Part shown: in pieces, positions 33,725 through 44,700 of the stretch
Layout of the letters: each line of letters begins with the position of its first letter
Position numbering within the stretch: the stretch's first letter is position 1
The notes under the pieces: generated by a model
What the model was told of the DNA's origin: nothing
The model's input: only the letters and a program-made list of their open reading frames with translations
The model's database searches: none
Translations under genes and position numbers: made by a program
Assembly (NCBI RefSeq): GCF_026421305.1
Contig: NZ_JAPJBQ010000007.1
Coordinates: forward strand, 207,117-271,116
DNA from: Dyella silvae
Lineage (GTDB): Bacteria; Pseudomonadota; Gammaproteobacteria; Xanthomonadales; Rhodanobacteraceae
Direction: 5' to 3'
Length of the DNA: 64,000 nucleotides

Positions 33725-35614
33725 ATGTCGAAGCACTGGAACATTGATGCTGCCCGCCATACCTACGCCGTCCCGCACTGGGGCGACGGCTATGTGGATG
33801 TGAGCGCGGCCGGCCATATCGTGATGCGCCCGCACGGCGCCAAGGGTCCGGCCCTGTCGCTGCCGGCGATTGTCGATCGCGCCCGCGCCGAAGGCCTGCG
33901 CCTGCCGTTGCTCGTGCGCTTTCCGGACATCCTCGCCGACCGTTTGAAGCGTTTGCAGGACGCCTTTGCCAAGGCCATTGGCGAATGGAGTTATGCGGGC
34001 GGGTATACGGCCGTCTATCCGATCAAGGTGAACCAGCAGCGCGGCGTGGCCGGCGAGCTGGTGGCCGCCGGCGAGCACGGCTTCGGCCTTGAGGCCGGTT
34101 CCAAGCCGGAGCTGATGGCCGTGCTGGCGATGGCCCGTCCGGGCAGCATCGTCATCTGCAACGGCTACAAAGACCGCGAATACATCCGCCTCGCGCTGAT
34201 CGGCCGCAAGCTCGGTCTGCGCGTGCACATCGTGATCGAAAAGCTTTCCGAGCTCGATCACGTCTTCACCGAAGCCAAGGCGCTGGGCGTCGAGCCCTTG
34301 CTCGGCGTGCGCGTGCGCCTTGCCTCCATCGGTGCCGGCAAGTGGCAGAACACCGGCGGTGACAAGGGCAAGTTCGGCCTGTCGCCGAGCCAGGTGCTCA
34401 CGCTGGTGGAACGTCTGAAGCACGCTGGCCTCATGCACACGCTGAGGCTGCAGCACTTTCACATGGGCTCGCAAATCTCCAACGTGCGCGACATTGCCAA
34501 CGGCATGCGCGAGGCCACGCGCTACTTCGTGGAACTCAAGCGCATGGGCGTGCCGCTGGATATCGTCGATGTGGGCGGTGGCCTTGGCGTGGATTACGAA
34601 GGCTCGCGCTCGCGTAGCCACAACTCGATCAACTATTCCATTGAGCAGTACGCCTCGACCATCGTGCAATCGCTGGCCGAGGCCGTGGCCGAGGAAAATC
34701 TGCCCGCACCGCACATCATTACCGAGGCTGGCCGCGCCATGACCGCACACCACGCCGTGATGGTGGTCAACGTGACGGAAGTGGAAGAAGTCCCCGCCGG
34801 CAACATCCCGTCTGCACACGAGCATGAGCCTGCCGTGCTGCGCCGCCTGCGCGAGACCTGGGCAGAACTCGACCAGCGTCCCGCGCTGGAACTGTTCCAC
34901 GAAGCCCAGCATCACCTCGCCGAAGGCCAGACGCTGTACGCACTGGGCCAGTTGAATCTGGAAGACCGCGCGCGTCTGGACGACATGTACTACGCCATCG
35001 CCAACGAGGTGCGTACGCGCCTGTTGCCCGCTGAGCGTTCACACCGTCAGGCGCTCGATGAGCTGGATGAAAAGCTGGTCGACAAGTACTTCGTCAACTT
35101 CTCCGTGTTTGAATCCGTGCCGGATATCTGGGCCATCGACCAGATCTTCCCGATTGCACCGATTGCGCGTTTGAACGAAGAGCCAACCCGTCGCGGCGTG
35201 ATCGTGGACCTCACCTGCGATTCCGACGGCCGCATCGACGACTACGTCGACGCCGAGGGTGTGGACGTGAGCCTGCCGCTGCACGCGCTGAAAGAAGACG
35301 AGAGCTATCGCCTCGGCATCTTCATGGTCGGCGCGTACCAGGAAACGCTGGGCGACATCCACAACCTGTTCGGCGATACCGATGCTGTGAACGTGCGCGT
35401 CGATGGCGATTCGTATGTTTTCGCGCACAAGCGCCGTGGTGACACCACCGATCTCATGCTCGACTACGTCGGCTACGACTTGGAAGTGCTGCGCCGCAGT
35501 TACCGCGAGCGCATTGCTGCGGCTGGCGTGGACGGCGACGCTGCCGAACAGTTGTTCGTCACATTGAACGAAGGATTGACCGGCTATACCTATCTTTCTG
35601 AGGGTGCGCACTAA
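33725..35614 (+). CDS. speA: Biosynthetic arginine decarboxylase
   Basis: 629 aa PLP-dependent decarboxylase that converts arginine to agmatine, the first step of the agmatine route to putrescine. PLP lysine in VYPIKVNQQ; HFHMGSQISN, VDVGGGLGVDYEG and the C-terminal VDLTCDSDGRID are characteristic. Start ATG 33725 follows AAGGAG. The divergent speE makes this a polyamine locus; no agmatine-processing gene is in the window. Confidence 0.97.
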   Translation: MSKHWNIDAARHTYAVPHWGDGYVDVSAAGHIVMRPHGAKGPALSLPAIVDRARAEGLRLPLLVRFPDILADRLKRLQDAFAKAIGEWSYAGGYTAVYPIKVNQQRGVAGELVAAGEHGFGLEAGSKPELMAVLAMARPGSIVICNGYKDREYIRLALIGRKLGLRVHIVIEKLSELDHVFTEAKALGVEPLLGVRVRLASIGAGKWQNTGGDKGKFGLSPSQVLTLVERLKHAGLMHTLRLQHFHMGSQISNVRDIANGMREATRYFVELKRMGVPLDIVDVGGGLGVDYEGSRSRSHNSINYSIEQYASTIVQSLAEAVAEENLPAPHIITEAGRAMTAHHAVMVVNVTEVEEVPAGNIPSAHEHEPAVLRRLRETWAELDQRPALELFHEAQHHLAEGQTLYALGQLNLEDRARLDDMYYAIANEVRTRLLPAERSHRQALDELDEKLVDKYFVNFSVFESVPDIWAIDQIFPIAPIARLNEEPTRRGVIVDLTCDSDGRIDDYVDAEGVDVSLPLHALKEDESYRLGIFMVGAYQETLGDIHNLFGDTDAVNVRVDGDSYVFAHKRRGDTTDLMLDYVGYDLEVLRRSYRERIAAAGVDGDAAEQLFVTLNEGLTGYTYLSEGAH

Positions 35615-35647
35615 GCCGATACGGCGCTTGAAGCCACGCTCCTTGCT

Positions 35648-35675
35648 CGTCATTCCGGCGTGCGCCGGAATGACG
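35648..35675. repeat. Single REP-like unit
   Basis: CGTCATTCCGGCG-tg-CGCCGGAATGACG, a perfect 13-bp hairpin of the same family as copies A-C, 34 bp after the speA stop. It may help terminate speA. Confidence 0.85.
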
Positions 35676-35827
35676 AAGTAGCGAGCGCATTTTCAAGCTT
35701 GTCCATTCGTCGCATGGATGTGTGCTCCCAAGCTGTGCAAGCCTGTTTCGTATAGACGGACAGGCCACGCAGCCCACAACCTGATTTCCGTTTCTGCTTT
35801 CCCCGTTCCCCATCGACAGGAGTGGTT

Positions 35828-36613
35828 ATGGCAAGTCTCGACGGCAAGGTGGCACTCATTACTGGCGCAGCCAGCGGCTTGGGCAAGGCAATCGCCGAGT
35901 TGTATGCAAAGAACGGCGCGGCGGTCGCCATCGCTGACATCAATCAGCAGGCGGCAGACGCAACGGCGGCAGAGATCAATGCGGCCGGCGGCAAGGCCAT
36001 CGGTATCGCGATGGATGTTACTGACGAGGCCGCCGTCAACGCTGGCACCGACAAGGTCGTCGCCACCTTCGGTCATCTGGACATCCTGATTTCCAATGCA
36101 GGCATCCAGATCATCAACCCCATCGACCAGTTCTCGTACGCCGACTGGAAGAAGATGCTCGCCATCCATCTCGATGGCGGCTTTCTCACCACCAAGGCTG
36201 CGCTCCAGCACATGTACAAGGACGATCGCGGCGGCATCGTGATCTACATGGGTTCGGTGCACTCGCACGAAGCTTCCAAGCTCAAGTCCGCCTACGTGGC
36301 CGCCAAGCATGGCTTGCTCGGCCTTGCGCGCACGCTGGCGAAGGAAGGCGCTGCGCACAACGTGCGTTCGCACGTGATCTGCCCCGGCTTCGTGCGCACG
36401 CCGCTGGTGGAAAAACAGATTCCGGAGCAGGCCAAGGAGCTGGGCATCAGCGAGGCCGAGGTGATCAAGAACGTGATGCTGAAGGACACGGTGGATGGCG
36501 TGTTCACCACCGTCGACGACATCGCGCAGACCGCGCTTTATCTGGCCAGCTTCCCGTCGGCGGCGCTGACCGGTCAATCGATCGTGGTGAGCCACGGCTG
36601 GTACATGCAGTAG
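35828..36613 (+). CDS. bdhA: 3-hydroxybutyrate dehydrogenase (SDR family)
   Basis: 261 aa. NAD-dependent interconversion of 3-hydroxybutyrate and acetoacetate. Classical SDR signatures: TGAASGLG (cofactor loop), ISNAG, the catalytic YVAAK, and a C-terminal SHGWYMQ. Long insertion before the C-terminus ([17 protein letters not shown]) is typical of this enzyme. ATG 35828 follows AGGAG. First gene of a run with adc and patatin genes. Confidence 0.93.
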   Translation: MASLDGKVALITGAASGLGKAIAELYAKNGAAVAIADINQQAADATAAEINAAGGKAIGIAMDVTDEAAVNAGTDKVVATFGHLDILISNAGIQIINPIDQFSYADWKKMLAIHLDGGFLTTKAALQHMYKDDRGGIVIYMGSVHSHEASKLKSAYVAAKHGLLGLARTLAKEGAAHNVRSHVICPGFVRTPLVEKQIPEQAKELGISEAEVIKNVMLKDTVDGVFTTVDDIAQTALYLASFPSAALTGQSIVVSHGWYMQ

Positions 36614-36722
36614 TTGCCATGCTCTGCCCGGCCATGCCGGGCAGAGCCGCTCTATCCCATCGATACCGGTCCGCGCGGGCCAGGATGCACCGTGCGGACA
36701 AGCTGCCAGGAGCGACACCGCC

Positions 36723-37463
36723 ATGAAGATTGCCGATGTGAAGGCCAATGCCTTCGCCATGCCTTTGACCAGCCCGGCGTTTCCGCCCGGGCCTTACCGC
36801 TTTGTTGATCGGGAGTTCCTGGTCATCACCTATCGCACGGACATGGATGCGCTGCGCGCCGTGGTACCCGAGCCGCTGGAAGTGACCGAGCCGCTGGTCA
36901 AGTACGAATTCATCCGCATGCCCGATTCCACCGGTTTCGGCGACTACACCGAATCCGGGCAGGTCATTCCGGTCACCTTCCAGGGCCAGCATGGCGGCTA
37001 TGTGCATTCGATGTATCTCAACGACCATCCGCCGATTGCCGGCGGACGGGAGCTGTGGGGATTTCCCAAGAAGCTTGCGACGCCGATCCTGGAGACCGAG
37101 ATCGACACGCTGGTCGGCACGCTCGATTACGGCAAGGTGCGCGTGGCCAAAGGCACCATGGGCTTCAAGCATCGGCCGGCCGATCACCAGGCCGTGCTGG
37201 CCTCACTGGCGGCGCCCAACTTCCTGCTCAAGATCATTCCCCACGTAGACGGCACGCCGCGCATCTGCGAGCTGGTCCGCTACTACACCACCAACGTCAC
37301 GCTCAAGGGCGCCTGGACAGGCCCGGCGGCATTGGAACTACATGCCCACGCACTGGCCCCGGTCGCCGATCTGCCGGTACTGAAGGTGGAATCGGCGTTA
37401 CATTTCATCACCGACCTGACCCTCGACCTGGGCACCGTGGTGTACGACTATTTGGCTGATTGA
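36723..37463 (+). CDS. adc: Acetoacetate decarboxylase
   Basis: 246 aa. Decarboxylates acetoacetate to acetone and CO2 through a Schiff-base lysine, in the motif [10 protein letters not shown] (Lys about 116/117). Other family features are [17 protein letters not shown] and the [15 protein letters not shown] loop. It follows bdhA by 109 bp, so 3-hydroxybutyrate could be carried through to acetone. Confidence 0.94.
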   Translation: MKIADVKANAFAMPLTSPAFPPGPYRFVDREFLVITYRTDMDALRAVVPEPLEVTEPLVKYEFIRMPDSTGFGDYTESGQVIPVTFQGQHGGYVHSMYLNDHPPIAGGRELWGFPKKLATPILETEIDTLVGTLDYGKVRVAKGTMGFKHRPADHQAVLASLAAPNFLLKIIPHVDGTPRICELVRYYTTNVTLKGAWTGPAALELHAHALAPVADLPVLKVESALHFITDLTLDLGTVVYDYLAD

Positions 37464-37479
37464 GTTGAGGCTGATGCGT

Positions 37480-38670
37480 ATGGACGTCCGTAAAAACTCG
37501 TCAGAATCGAAGCTGTCCGATCACGACCGGCTGCGACAGCTTCACAAGCAATATCACACCACCGCGCTGGTGCTGCAGGGTGGCGGCGCGCTGGGCGCCT
37601 ACCAGGCGGGTGTGTACGAAGCGTTGGATGAGATTGGCATTCATCCCAACTGGGTCGCCGGCATATCGATCGGTGCGCTTAACGCGGCCATCATTGCGGG
37701 CAATGCGCCGGAACATCGCGTGGCGCGGCTACGCGAATTCTGGGAAACGATCTGCCGCCCGCCGGTATTTCCGGGGTGGGTCACCGCGCCGCTGGACCCG
37801 GGTGCCTGGGAATTGCCATGGCAGAACGGCCTGAGCGGATGGGCGGCATTGCGTGCGTTGGTCGAAGGGCAGCCGGGCTTCTTCAGTCCGCGCCCGTTCC
37901 CCTTGATGCCGTGGCGCGCCTCGCCCACCACGGCAAGCTGGTATGACACCTCGCCACTCAAAGCCACGCTGGAGCGGCTGGTGGATTTCGACCGCATCAA
38001 CCACAAGCACGCACTGCGTGTATCCGTTGGCGCGGTAAACATCCGAACCGGCAACTTCGTCTATTTCGACAATACCCAGGGCGAATTGCGGGCTGAGCAC
38101 TTTATGGCCTCCGGTGCCTTACCGCCGGGTTTCCCCGCCATTGAAGTGGATGGCGAGTTCTACTGGGACGGCGGCATGGTCTCCAACACGCCGCTGTACA
38201 AGGTGTTGTCGGATCCGTCCTGCCGCGACTCGCTGATCTTTCAGGTGGATTTGTGGAGCTCGCGCGGCGAGGTGCCGCGCGATCTGGCCGAAGTCACCTC
38301 GCGCGCCAAAGACATCCAGTATTCCAGCCGTACTCGCCTCATCACCGAGTACATGGGGCTACGGCAGCGCCAACAGCGCATACTTCACGACCTGATGGCG
38401 CTGGTGCCGGAAGACCAACGGCAACAGCCTGCCTATCGCCAGGCAGAGCTCCACGCCAGCGGCGCCATCGTCAACCTGTTTCACCTGATTTACCGCAACA
38501 AACCGTACGAAGGGCACTACAAGGACTACGAGTTCAGCTTCGACAGCATGCGTCAACACTGGAGCAGCGGCCTGGATGATCTGCGCTGCACCTTTGCGGA
38601 ACCGCACTGGTTTGAGCTGCCGAGTGCCGAGCATCCCTTCGTCACGCACGACGTACATTGTGAAGATTGA
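37480..38670 (+). CDS. Patatin-like phospholipase
   Basis: 396 aa serine acyl hydrolase. Oxyanion glycine-rich motif GGGALGAYQAG, nucleophile GISIG (Ser about 63) and the dyad Asp in WDGGMVSN are intact. The C-terminal part with EYMGLRQRQQRILHD belongs to the DUF3734-containing group. ATG 37480 is chosen for its distance from GAGG; ATG 37474 and a TTG at 37465 are also in frame. It is tightly linked to adc (17 bp) and may feed acyl groups into the ketone-body route. Confidence 0.88.
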   Translation: MDVRKNSSESKLSDHDRLRQLHKQYHTTALVLQGGGALGAYQAGVYEALDEIGIHPNWVAGISIGALNAAIIAGNAPEHRVARLREFWETICRPPVFPGWVTAPLDPGAWELPWQNGLSGWAALRALVEGQPGFFSPRPFPLMPWRASPTTASWYDTSPLKATLERLVDFDRINHKHALRVSVGAVNIRTGNFVYFDNTQGELRAEHFMASGALPPGFPAIEVDGEFYWDGGMVSNTPLYKVLSDPSCRDSLIFQVDLWSSRGEVPRDLAEVTSRAKDIQYSSRTRLITEYMGLRQRQQRILHDLMALVPEDQRQQPAYRQAELHASGAIVNLFHLIYRNKPYEGHYKDYEFSFDSMRQHWSSGLDDLRCTFAEPHWFELPSAEHPFVTHDVHCED

Positions 38671-38686
38671 TCCACCGGGAAACCTC

Positions 38687-39547
38687 ATGAGTCTCAACGT
38701 TGCATTCATCGGACTTGGCGCAATGGGCACGCCCATGGCCGGTCACCTCAAAGCTCGTGGCCTGCTGCATGCCGTATCGAGCCGCACGCAAGCCAACGCC
38801 GACGCCGTCGCGAACGAGCTCGGCGTTTCCGCACCGTCGTTGGCCGACATTGCAGCGCAGTGCGACGTCATCGCGCTGTGCGTCACCGCTGACGCCGACG
38901 TGCTCGGCCTGATCGATGCGCTGGCGCCGCATCTGAAGAAAGGCGCGATCGTTATCGATCACTCCACCGTCGCTCCCGATACGGCCAAGCAGGCGGCGGC
39001 ACGCTTGTCCGCCGTCGGCGCGCATTTCCTCGATGCACCCGTTTCCGGCGGCGTCGAAGGCGCCAAGAACGGCAAGCTCTCCGTGATGGTGGGCGGCGAC
39101 GCCGATGTGCTCGAACGCGCGCGCCCTGTACTGGAAGCCTATGCACTGCGTGTCACCCACCTTGGCGGCGTCGGCGCAGGCCAGGCGACCAAGGCGGTGA
39201 ATCAGGTGCTTGTTGCGGGTATCGCGCAGGGCGTGTGCGAAGGCCTCGCCCTCGCCGAAGCGCTGGGCCTCGATCCGGAGCGTCTGCTGCCGACACTTGG
39301 TGCAGGTGCTGCCGGCAACTGGTTCCTCGAAAAGCGCGGTGCCACCATGCTGCGCAACGAATTCAGCGTCGGCTTCAAGCTCGGCCTGCTGCACAAAGAC
39401 CTCGGCATCGTCCGCCGCATCGCTGAAAGCGCTGGCACCAGTCGCAGCGTGATCGAGCGTTCGCTCGCCGATTACGCTGAGTTGATGAGCCAGGGTTACG
39501 GCGACGACGATATTTCTGGATTGATCAGGCTGAAGCGCAAGGGTTGA
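38687..39547 (+). CDS. NAD(P)-dependent beta-hydroxyacid dehydrogenase (3-hydroxyisobutyrate dehydrogenase-like)
   Basis: 286 aa. Rossmann motif FIGLGAMGTPMAGHL, substrate motif DAPVSGGVEGAKNG, catalytic Lys region GAGQATKAVNQ (Lys about 170) and the C-terminal LLHKDLGIV. The group includes 3-hydroxyisobutyrate dehydrogenase, tartronate semialdehyde reductase and succinic-semialdehyde reductases; the substrate is not decided here. 16 bp after the patatin gene. Confidence 0.9.
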   Translation: MSLNVAFIGLGAMGTPMAGHLKARGLLHAVSSRTQANADAVANELGVSAPSLADIAAQCDVIALCVTADADVLGLIDALAPHLKKGAIVIDHSTVAPDTAKQAAARLSAVGAHFLDAPVSGGVEGAKNGKLSVMVGGDADVLERARPVLEAYALRVTHLGGVGAGQATKAVNQVLVAGIAQGVCEGLALAEALGLDPERLLPTLGAGAAGNWFLEKRGATMLRNEFSVGFKLGLLHKDLGIVRRIAESAGTSRSVIERSLADYAELMSQGYGDDDISGLIRLKRKG

Positions 39548-39595
39548 GCTACTCGTTGCTCATGGTAAAGCCCAACAATCCCCGATTTCTGTAAG

Positions 39596-39627
39596 AAAAA
39601 AAGCGCCCTGCAAGGGGCGTTTTTTTA
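39596..39627 (+). terminator. Intrinsic terminator after the bdhA-adc run
   Basis: A run of A bases, the stem CGCCC/GGGCG and a T7 run, 49 bp past the dehydrogenase stop. It separates this run from the two-partner secretion locus. Confidence 0.9.
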
Positions 39628-39920
39628 TATTGGTGCGAACACGTTTGTCTCATCGCACATCCACATTCCTATCTGCATTTCGGATTTGTCTGATGTTTCG
39701 CCGTGCTTAGTCGGCCCTAGACTGCGCGTCGCCATTGAGCTTATCGGTTTCTTTCCTCCCCCCGATGTGGCTTGGCCGGTAAGCCAGATGGCGCTGGACG
39801 TGGTTGAGGCGCGGCCTTAGCAAAGAGTTCCACAAGGGCGCCTCCCCATTTTTAGGTTAGTGATTTGGCTGCGACGTCGTCGCGGCGTGGTCGCGCTTGT
39901 CCTGGAAAGACGTGCTCGTG
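39628..39920. other. Non-coding region before the two-partner secretion locus
   Basis: Together with the terminator before it, this makes a 373-bp gap. It should hold the promoter of the secretion locus, but no clear -35/-10 pair was identified. A small hairpin (GGCTT/AAGCC near 39770-39785) is present. No coding frame is convincing. Confidence 0.5.
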
Positions 39921-41639
39921 ATGAAGATCAAGCAGTTCACATTGCCGCGGCGATCATGGCTGGTGCTCGCAAGCTTATGCATGCCGATAGCCTCAGTAAC
40001 GGCACAGTCGGCCGACACGGCGACCCTAGAACTGCTGCGTCAACAAGAACGTGAGCGCGCACTGCGCGAGCAGCAAGAGACCACGCCCGATGTGCGTTTG
40101 CCGCAACCTGTGCAATCGGCTGAAGATCGCATTCCCGCCGACGAAACCCCGTGCTTTCCCATCCAGCACCTCATCCTGGACGGTCAGGACGCATCCCGAT
40201 TCCAGTGGGCGGTGAAAGCGGCCAATGTTCCAGGGGATGATGCCGCTACCGGCCGCTGCCTCGGCACGGCCGGCATCAACGTCGTGATGAAGCGTATCCA
40301 GAACGCCATCATTGCGCATGGTTACGTCACCACCCGTGTACTGGCCAAACCGCAGGATCTGCAAGCGGGTGTACTGACCCTCACCGTGGTACCCGGACGC
40401 ATTCGTGCCATCCGGTTCGCGCAGGGTGTGGATGACCGCGCTACCTCATGGCGCGATGCTTTGCCCGCGCGTCCGGGTGATCTGCTTAACCTTCGCGACA
40501 TCGAACAGGCGCTGGAAAACTTCAAGCGCGTGCCCACCGTCGATGCGGACATCAAGATCGCGCCGGCCGACGGGGGCGATGCGCAGCCCGGTGACAGCGA
40601 TCTGCTCATTGTCTGGAAACAGTCCGCGCCCGCGCGCATCGCCGTTAGCCTGGACAACTCCGGCAGCCAAGCCACCGGCAAACTGCAGGGCAGTGCCACC
40701 TTGTCACTGGACAACCTGCTGACGTGGAACGATCTGTTCTATGCCAATCTCGGGCAGGATGTCTTCGACGGTAACCACAAGGGCACGCGCAGCTACACCT
40801 TTCACTACGACGTGCCCTATGGCTACTGGCTGCTGGGCGCCACCGCCAGCGCCTACACCTATCATCAGACCGTTGCCGGCTACGCGCAGAACTACGTCTA
40901 CAGTGGCACCAGTCACAACGCCGATGCACGCCTGAGCCGCCTGCTGTACCGCAACGCCACCGTCAAGGTCGGTGCCTACGTGCGCGCGTGGGAGCGTGAT
41001 TCCAACAACTTCATCGACGACACCGAAGTGCTGGTGCAGCGCCGTCGTCAGGGCGGCTGGGAAGCCGGTGTTACCTACAAACAATTCATCGGCACCGCCA
41101 CGCTCGATGCCAATGCTGCCTACCGCCGCGGCACCGGTGCTTTCAATGCGCTCCACGCCCCCGAAGAAGCCTTTGGCGATGGCACCTCACGCACCAAGCT
41201 CTTCACCGCCGACGCGCAGCTCACCGCGCCGTTCCAGCTGGGCGACAAGCGCTTCCGCTACATCGGCAGCTGGCGCGCGCAATGGAATCAAACACCCCTG
41301 GTCCCGCAGGACCGCTTTGCTATCGGCGGCCGCTATACGGTCAGAGGATTTGACGGCGAGCTGCAACTCACCGGCGATCACGGCTGGCTGATTCGCAACG
41401 ACCTCGGCTGGACCGTGCTGGGCAGCCAGGAACTCTATCTCGGTCTCGACGTAGGCCACGTCGGTGGTCCGCCCACGCAATGGGAATTGGGGCAGACCCT
41501 GGCCGGTGGCGTGGTCGGTTTGCGCGGCGGCTGGCGTGGCTTCGCGTGGGATGTGTTCGCGGGTGCGCCGATAAGCAAACCCCATGGTTTCCAGACCGCT
41601 AACCCCACCGCGGGCTTCAGCCTTAGCTGGTCCTACTGA
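39921..41639 (+). CDS. Two-partner secretion transporter (TpsB, FhaC/ShlB/HecB family)
   Basis: 572 aa outer-membrane beta-barrel of the Omp85 superfamily that exports the large protein encoded next. Signal peptide around LASLCMPIASVTAQS, an N-terminal plug helix (LELLRQQERERALREQQ), two POTRA domains (POTRA1 CFPIQHLILDG; POTRA2 GRIRAIRFAQGVDD), then the 16-strand barrel with the conserved loop-6 motif YTVRGFDGE and a terminal aromatic residue (SLSWSY). ATG 39921 chosen. Length is normal, so the transporter looks intact. Confidence 0.93.
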   Translation: MKIKQFTLPRRSWLVLASLCMPIASVTAQSADTATLELLRQQERERALREQQETTPDVRLPQPVQSAEDRIPADETPCFPIQHLILDGQDASRFQWAVKAANVPGDDAATGRCLGTAGINVVMKRIQNAIIAHGYVTTRVLAKPQDLQAGVLTLTVVPGRIRAIRFAQGVDDRATSWRDALPARPGDLLNLRDIEQALENFKRVPTVDADIKIAPADGGDAQPGDSDLLIVWKQSAPARIAVSLDNSGSQATGKLQGSATLSLDNLLTWNDLFYANLGQDVFDGNHKGTRSYTFHYDVPYGYWLLGATASAYTYHQTVAGYAQNYVYSGTSHNADARLSRLLYRNATVKVGAYVRAWERDSNNFIDDTEVLVQRRRQGGWEAGVTYKQFIGTATLDANAAYRRGTGAFNALHAPEEAFGDGTSRTKLFTADAQLTAPFQLGDKRFRYIGSWRAQWNQTPLVPQDRFAIGGRYTVRGFDGELQLTGDHGWLIRNDLGWTVLGSQELYLGLDVGHVGGPPTQWELGQTLAGGVVGLRGGWRGFAWDVFAGAPISKPHGFQTANPTAGFSLSWSY

Positions 41640-41702
41640 TCGGCGCGTCGCTCATGGCCTTTACGCCTGTTTGCTGGAACACGTACACGAAGGAATCGTC
41701 GG

Positions 41703-44700
41703 ATGAACAAGCACCTCTATCGCGTCATCTTCAACCACGCCCTGGGCCTGTGGCAGGCGGTGTCCGAACTGGTGCGTCGTCCGGGGCGGGGTGCCGGGCA
41801 GGCGAATGGCGTGGTGGCCACGGCGGTGCGTCCGGTCAGCCTGGGCCTGTGGGTGGCCTTTGGTTGGATTGGCTTCGCTTCCGTGGCGAGCGCCCAGATC
41901 GCCACCGACATGAGCGCGCCGGGCAACCAGCGTCCGACCGTGACGGGTTCACCGGGCGCAGCCCCCGTGATCAACATCACCACGCCCAGCAAAACCGGCA
42001 TCAGCCGCAACACCTTCAGCGACTTCAATGTTACAGATGCGGGTGCGGTGTTGAACAACTCGCGCACCAACACACAAACGCACCTTGCCGGGAGCGTCGC
42101 CGGTAACCCATGGCTCGCCACCGGCACCGCCAAAGTCATCCTCAACGAAGTCACCGGGCCTCGCCCCAGTGCGCTCAATGGCTATATCGAAGTAGCCGGC
42201 GATCGCGCTCAAGTCATCGTGGCTAACCCCGCCGGCATTTCGTGCGATGGTTGCGGCGTCATCAACGCTAACCGTTTCACCCTCACTACCGGTGTGCCGC
42301 AGCTCATGGGTGGTGCATTGGACAGCTACCGTGTCACCGGTGGCGTGGTGTCGATCCACGGCAACGGCCTCGATGCCAGCCGCGCCGACTACACCGACAT
42401 CATCGCCCGTGCCGTCCAGGTGAACGGGGGCATCTGGTCGCCGCAATTGCAAGTCACCACCGGTGCCAATCTAGTGAGCGCGGATCACACGCAAGTCGCC
42501 GCGATGCGCAGTTCAGGTGACAAACCCACCTTTGCGCTGGATGTCAGCGCGCTGGGCGGCATGTACGCCAACAAGATCGTGCTGCTCGGTACCGAGCAGG
42601 GCGTGGGTGTACGCAATGCCGGCACCCTTGGCGCCCAGGCCGGCGACCTCATCGTCACCGCCGACGGTCGCCTGGAAAATACCGGCAAGCTCCAATCGCA
42701 ATCGAATACCGCGATCAACGCGAGCGGCGGTGTCACCAATGCCGGCACCCTCAGCGCCACGCGCGAGCTGACCATCAGCACGCCGCAAGACGTGGACAAC
42801 CGCCACGGCACCCTCAATGCAGGCCGCATAGACGTCGATGCCAACGCACTGCGCAACGCTGGCGGCACCATCGCGCAGACCGGTCTACAGGCGATGACCC
42901 TGCATGTCGGCGAGCTTTCCAACAACGGCGGTCGCATGGGTGCGCCCGACGTGGATGCCGGTAGCGGTAACGCTGATGCGCCAAGCGCAGGACCTGGCAG
43001 CACGATCGATACGTCGAATGCCGGTGGCAGTCATGGCACGGCAGGCGATACACCCAGCATCACGCCCATGGCGCCGCTCGCTGACGGCGCATTACGCATC
43101 AGCGGCACCCTCAATAACGACGATGGCCGCATCAGTGCTGCCTCCGGCTTCGACCTCACCACCACCCACGGTCTGGTCAACGACGGCGGTCACCTCGACC
43201 TGCGTCAGCTCACCTTGAACGGCGGCAACCTCAGCAACCGTGGCGGCGAGTTGGCCATCGACGGCACCGCCACCGTGCATGCCGCCACACTCACCAACGA
43301 CAGCGGTCAGCTGACCTTCCATGGTCCGCTCACTATCAATGCACAGACGCTCTCCAATCGCGGCGGCACCCTCTATCAGCTCGACAAGAGCGCGACCACG
43401 CTCACCGTCGCCGGCACGCTCGACAACACCGACGGTACGCTGGCGAGCAACGCGTCCGCACTCACGCTCGCCAGCGGCGCACTGATCAACGAGCGCGGCG
43501 CCATCCAGCATGTCGGCACGGCCGGCTTCACGCTGACCTTGGGCAGCTGGCAAGGTGCAGGTGGCACCGTGGCAACGGCCAGCGCGGCCAACATCGCGGC
43601 TGGCACCATCGACCACCGTGGTGCCACGCTCAGCGCCACCCAACTGACGTTCGTGGCCGACGACCTCGACAACCGAGGCGGCGTGATCGTCACATCTGAC
43701 GCCACCCCCAACACACTGACCGTCGCCGGCACACTCGACAACGGCGACGGCGGCACCCTGGCCAGCAACGGCGACCTGCAGATCAGCGCCACCACCCTCG
43801 GCAATGCCGGAGGCACCATTCAACAGGCCGGGCAGGGCTCGCTTACGATCTACGCGACCGCGCTCCATGGCGCGGGCGGCACCCTCGCCAGCAACAGCAA
43901 CCTCACCCTGGCCGGGGGCACGTTCGACCTGCGCAACGGCAACACCTATGCGCAAGGCATCGCCGTGGATGCGGCGGCGCTCACGACCGCCGGGGGGCAG
44001 TTCTCGGCCATGGGTACCAGTCCGTTATCCATCAACGTGCGCGGCGTGCTCGACAATACCGCCGGCACCATTGCGGCCAACGGTGCGCTGCAGCTCAACG
44101 CGCAGACGTTGACCAATACGGATGGCACGCTCATGGCTGCCGGCCGTGAAGCCACGACGCTCACCGTCGCCAACGCCTTCGACAACGTACGCGGCACGCT
44201 GGCTACCGCTGGTGCCACCACGCTGCACGCGGGCGATCTCAACAACACCGGGGGCACCGTGCAGGCGGCAGATACATCGCCATTGACGGTGACGAGCGAT
44301 GGCGCCCTCGTCAACGACTACGGCTCTCTGGTCGGCAACGGAGCCATCGCTCTCACGGCTGGATCCGTCAGCAACCACGGTGGTGCCATCCAGGCACAGC
44401 AGGCTATCCATGCCACTGTGACGGATACGCTGGATAACAGCGGTGGCGTGCTGATCACGGGTGACGACCTCACCGTACAGGCGGACACGCTGCTCAATCG
44501 CGACACCCGCAACACCGACGTGCTGCAGGGCCTGTATGGCAACCGCGTCACCGTGCAAGCCCAAGCGATCGACAACACCGACGGCCAGCTGCACGCCAAC
44601 GACACGCTCGCGCTAAGCGGGGGTACGCAAGCGGGTGTCGCGCTAACCAACGCGGGTGGTGTTATCGACGGCACCGGCACGGTAACGGTCAACGCCACTA

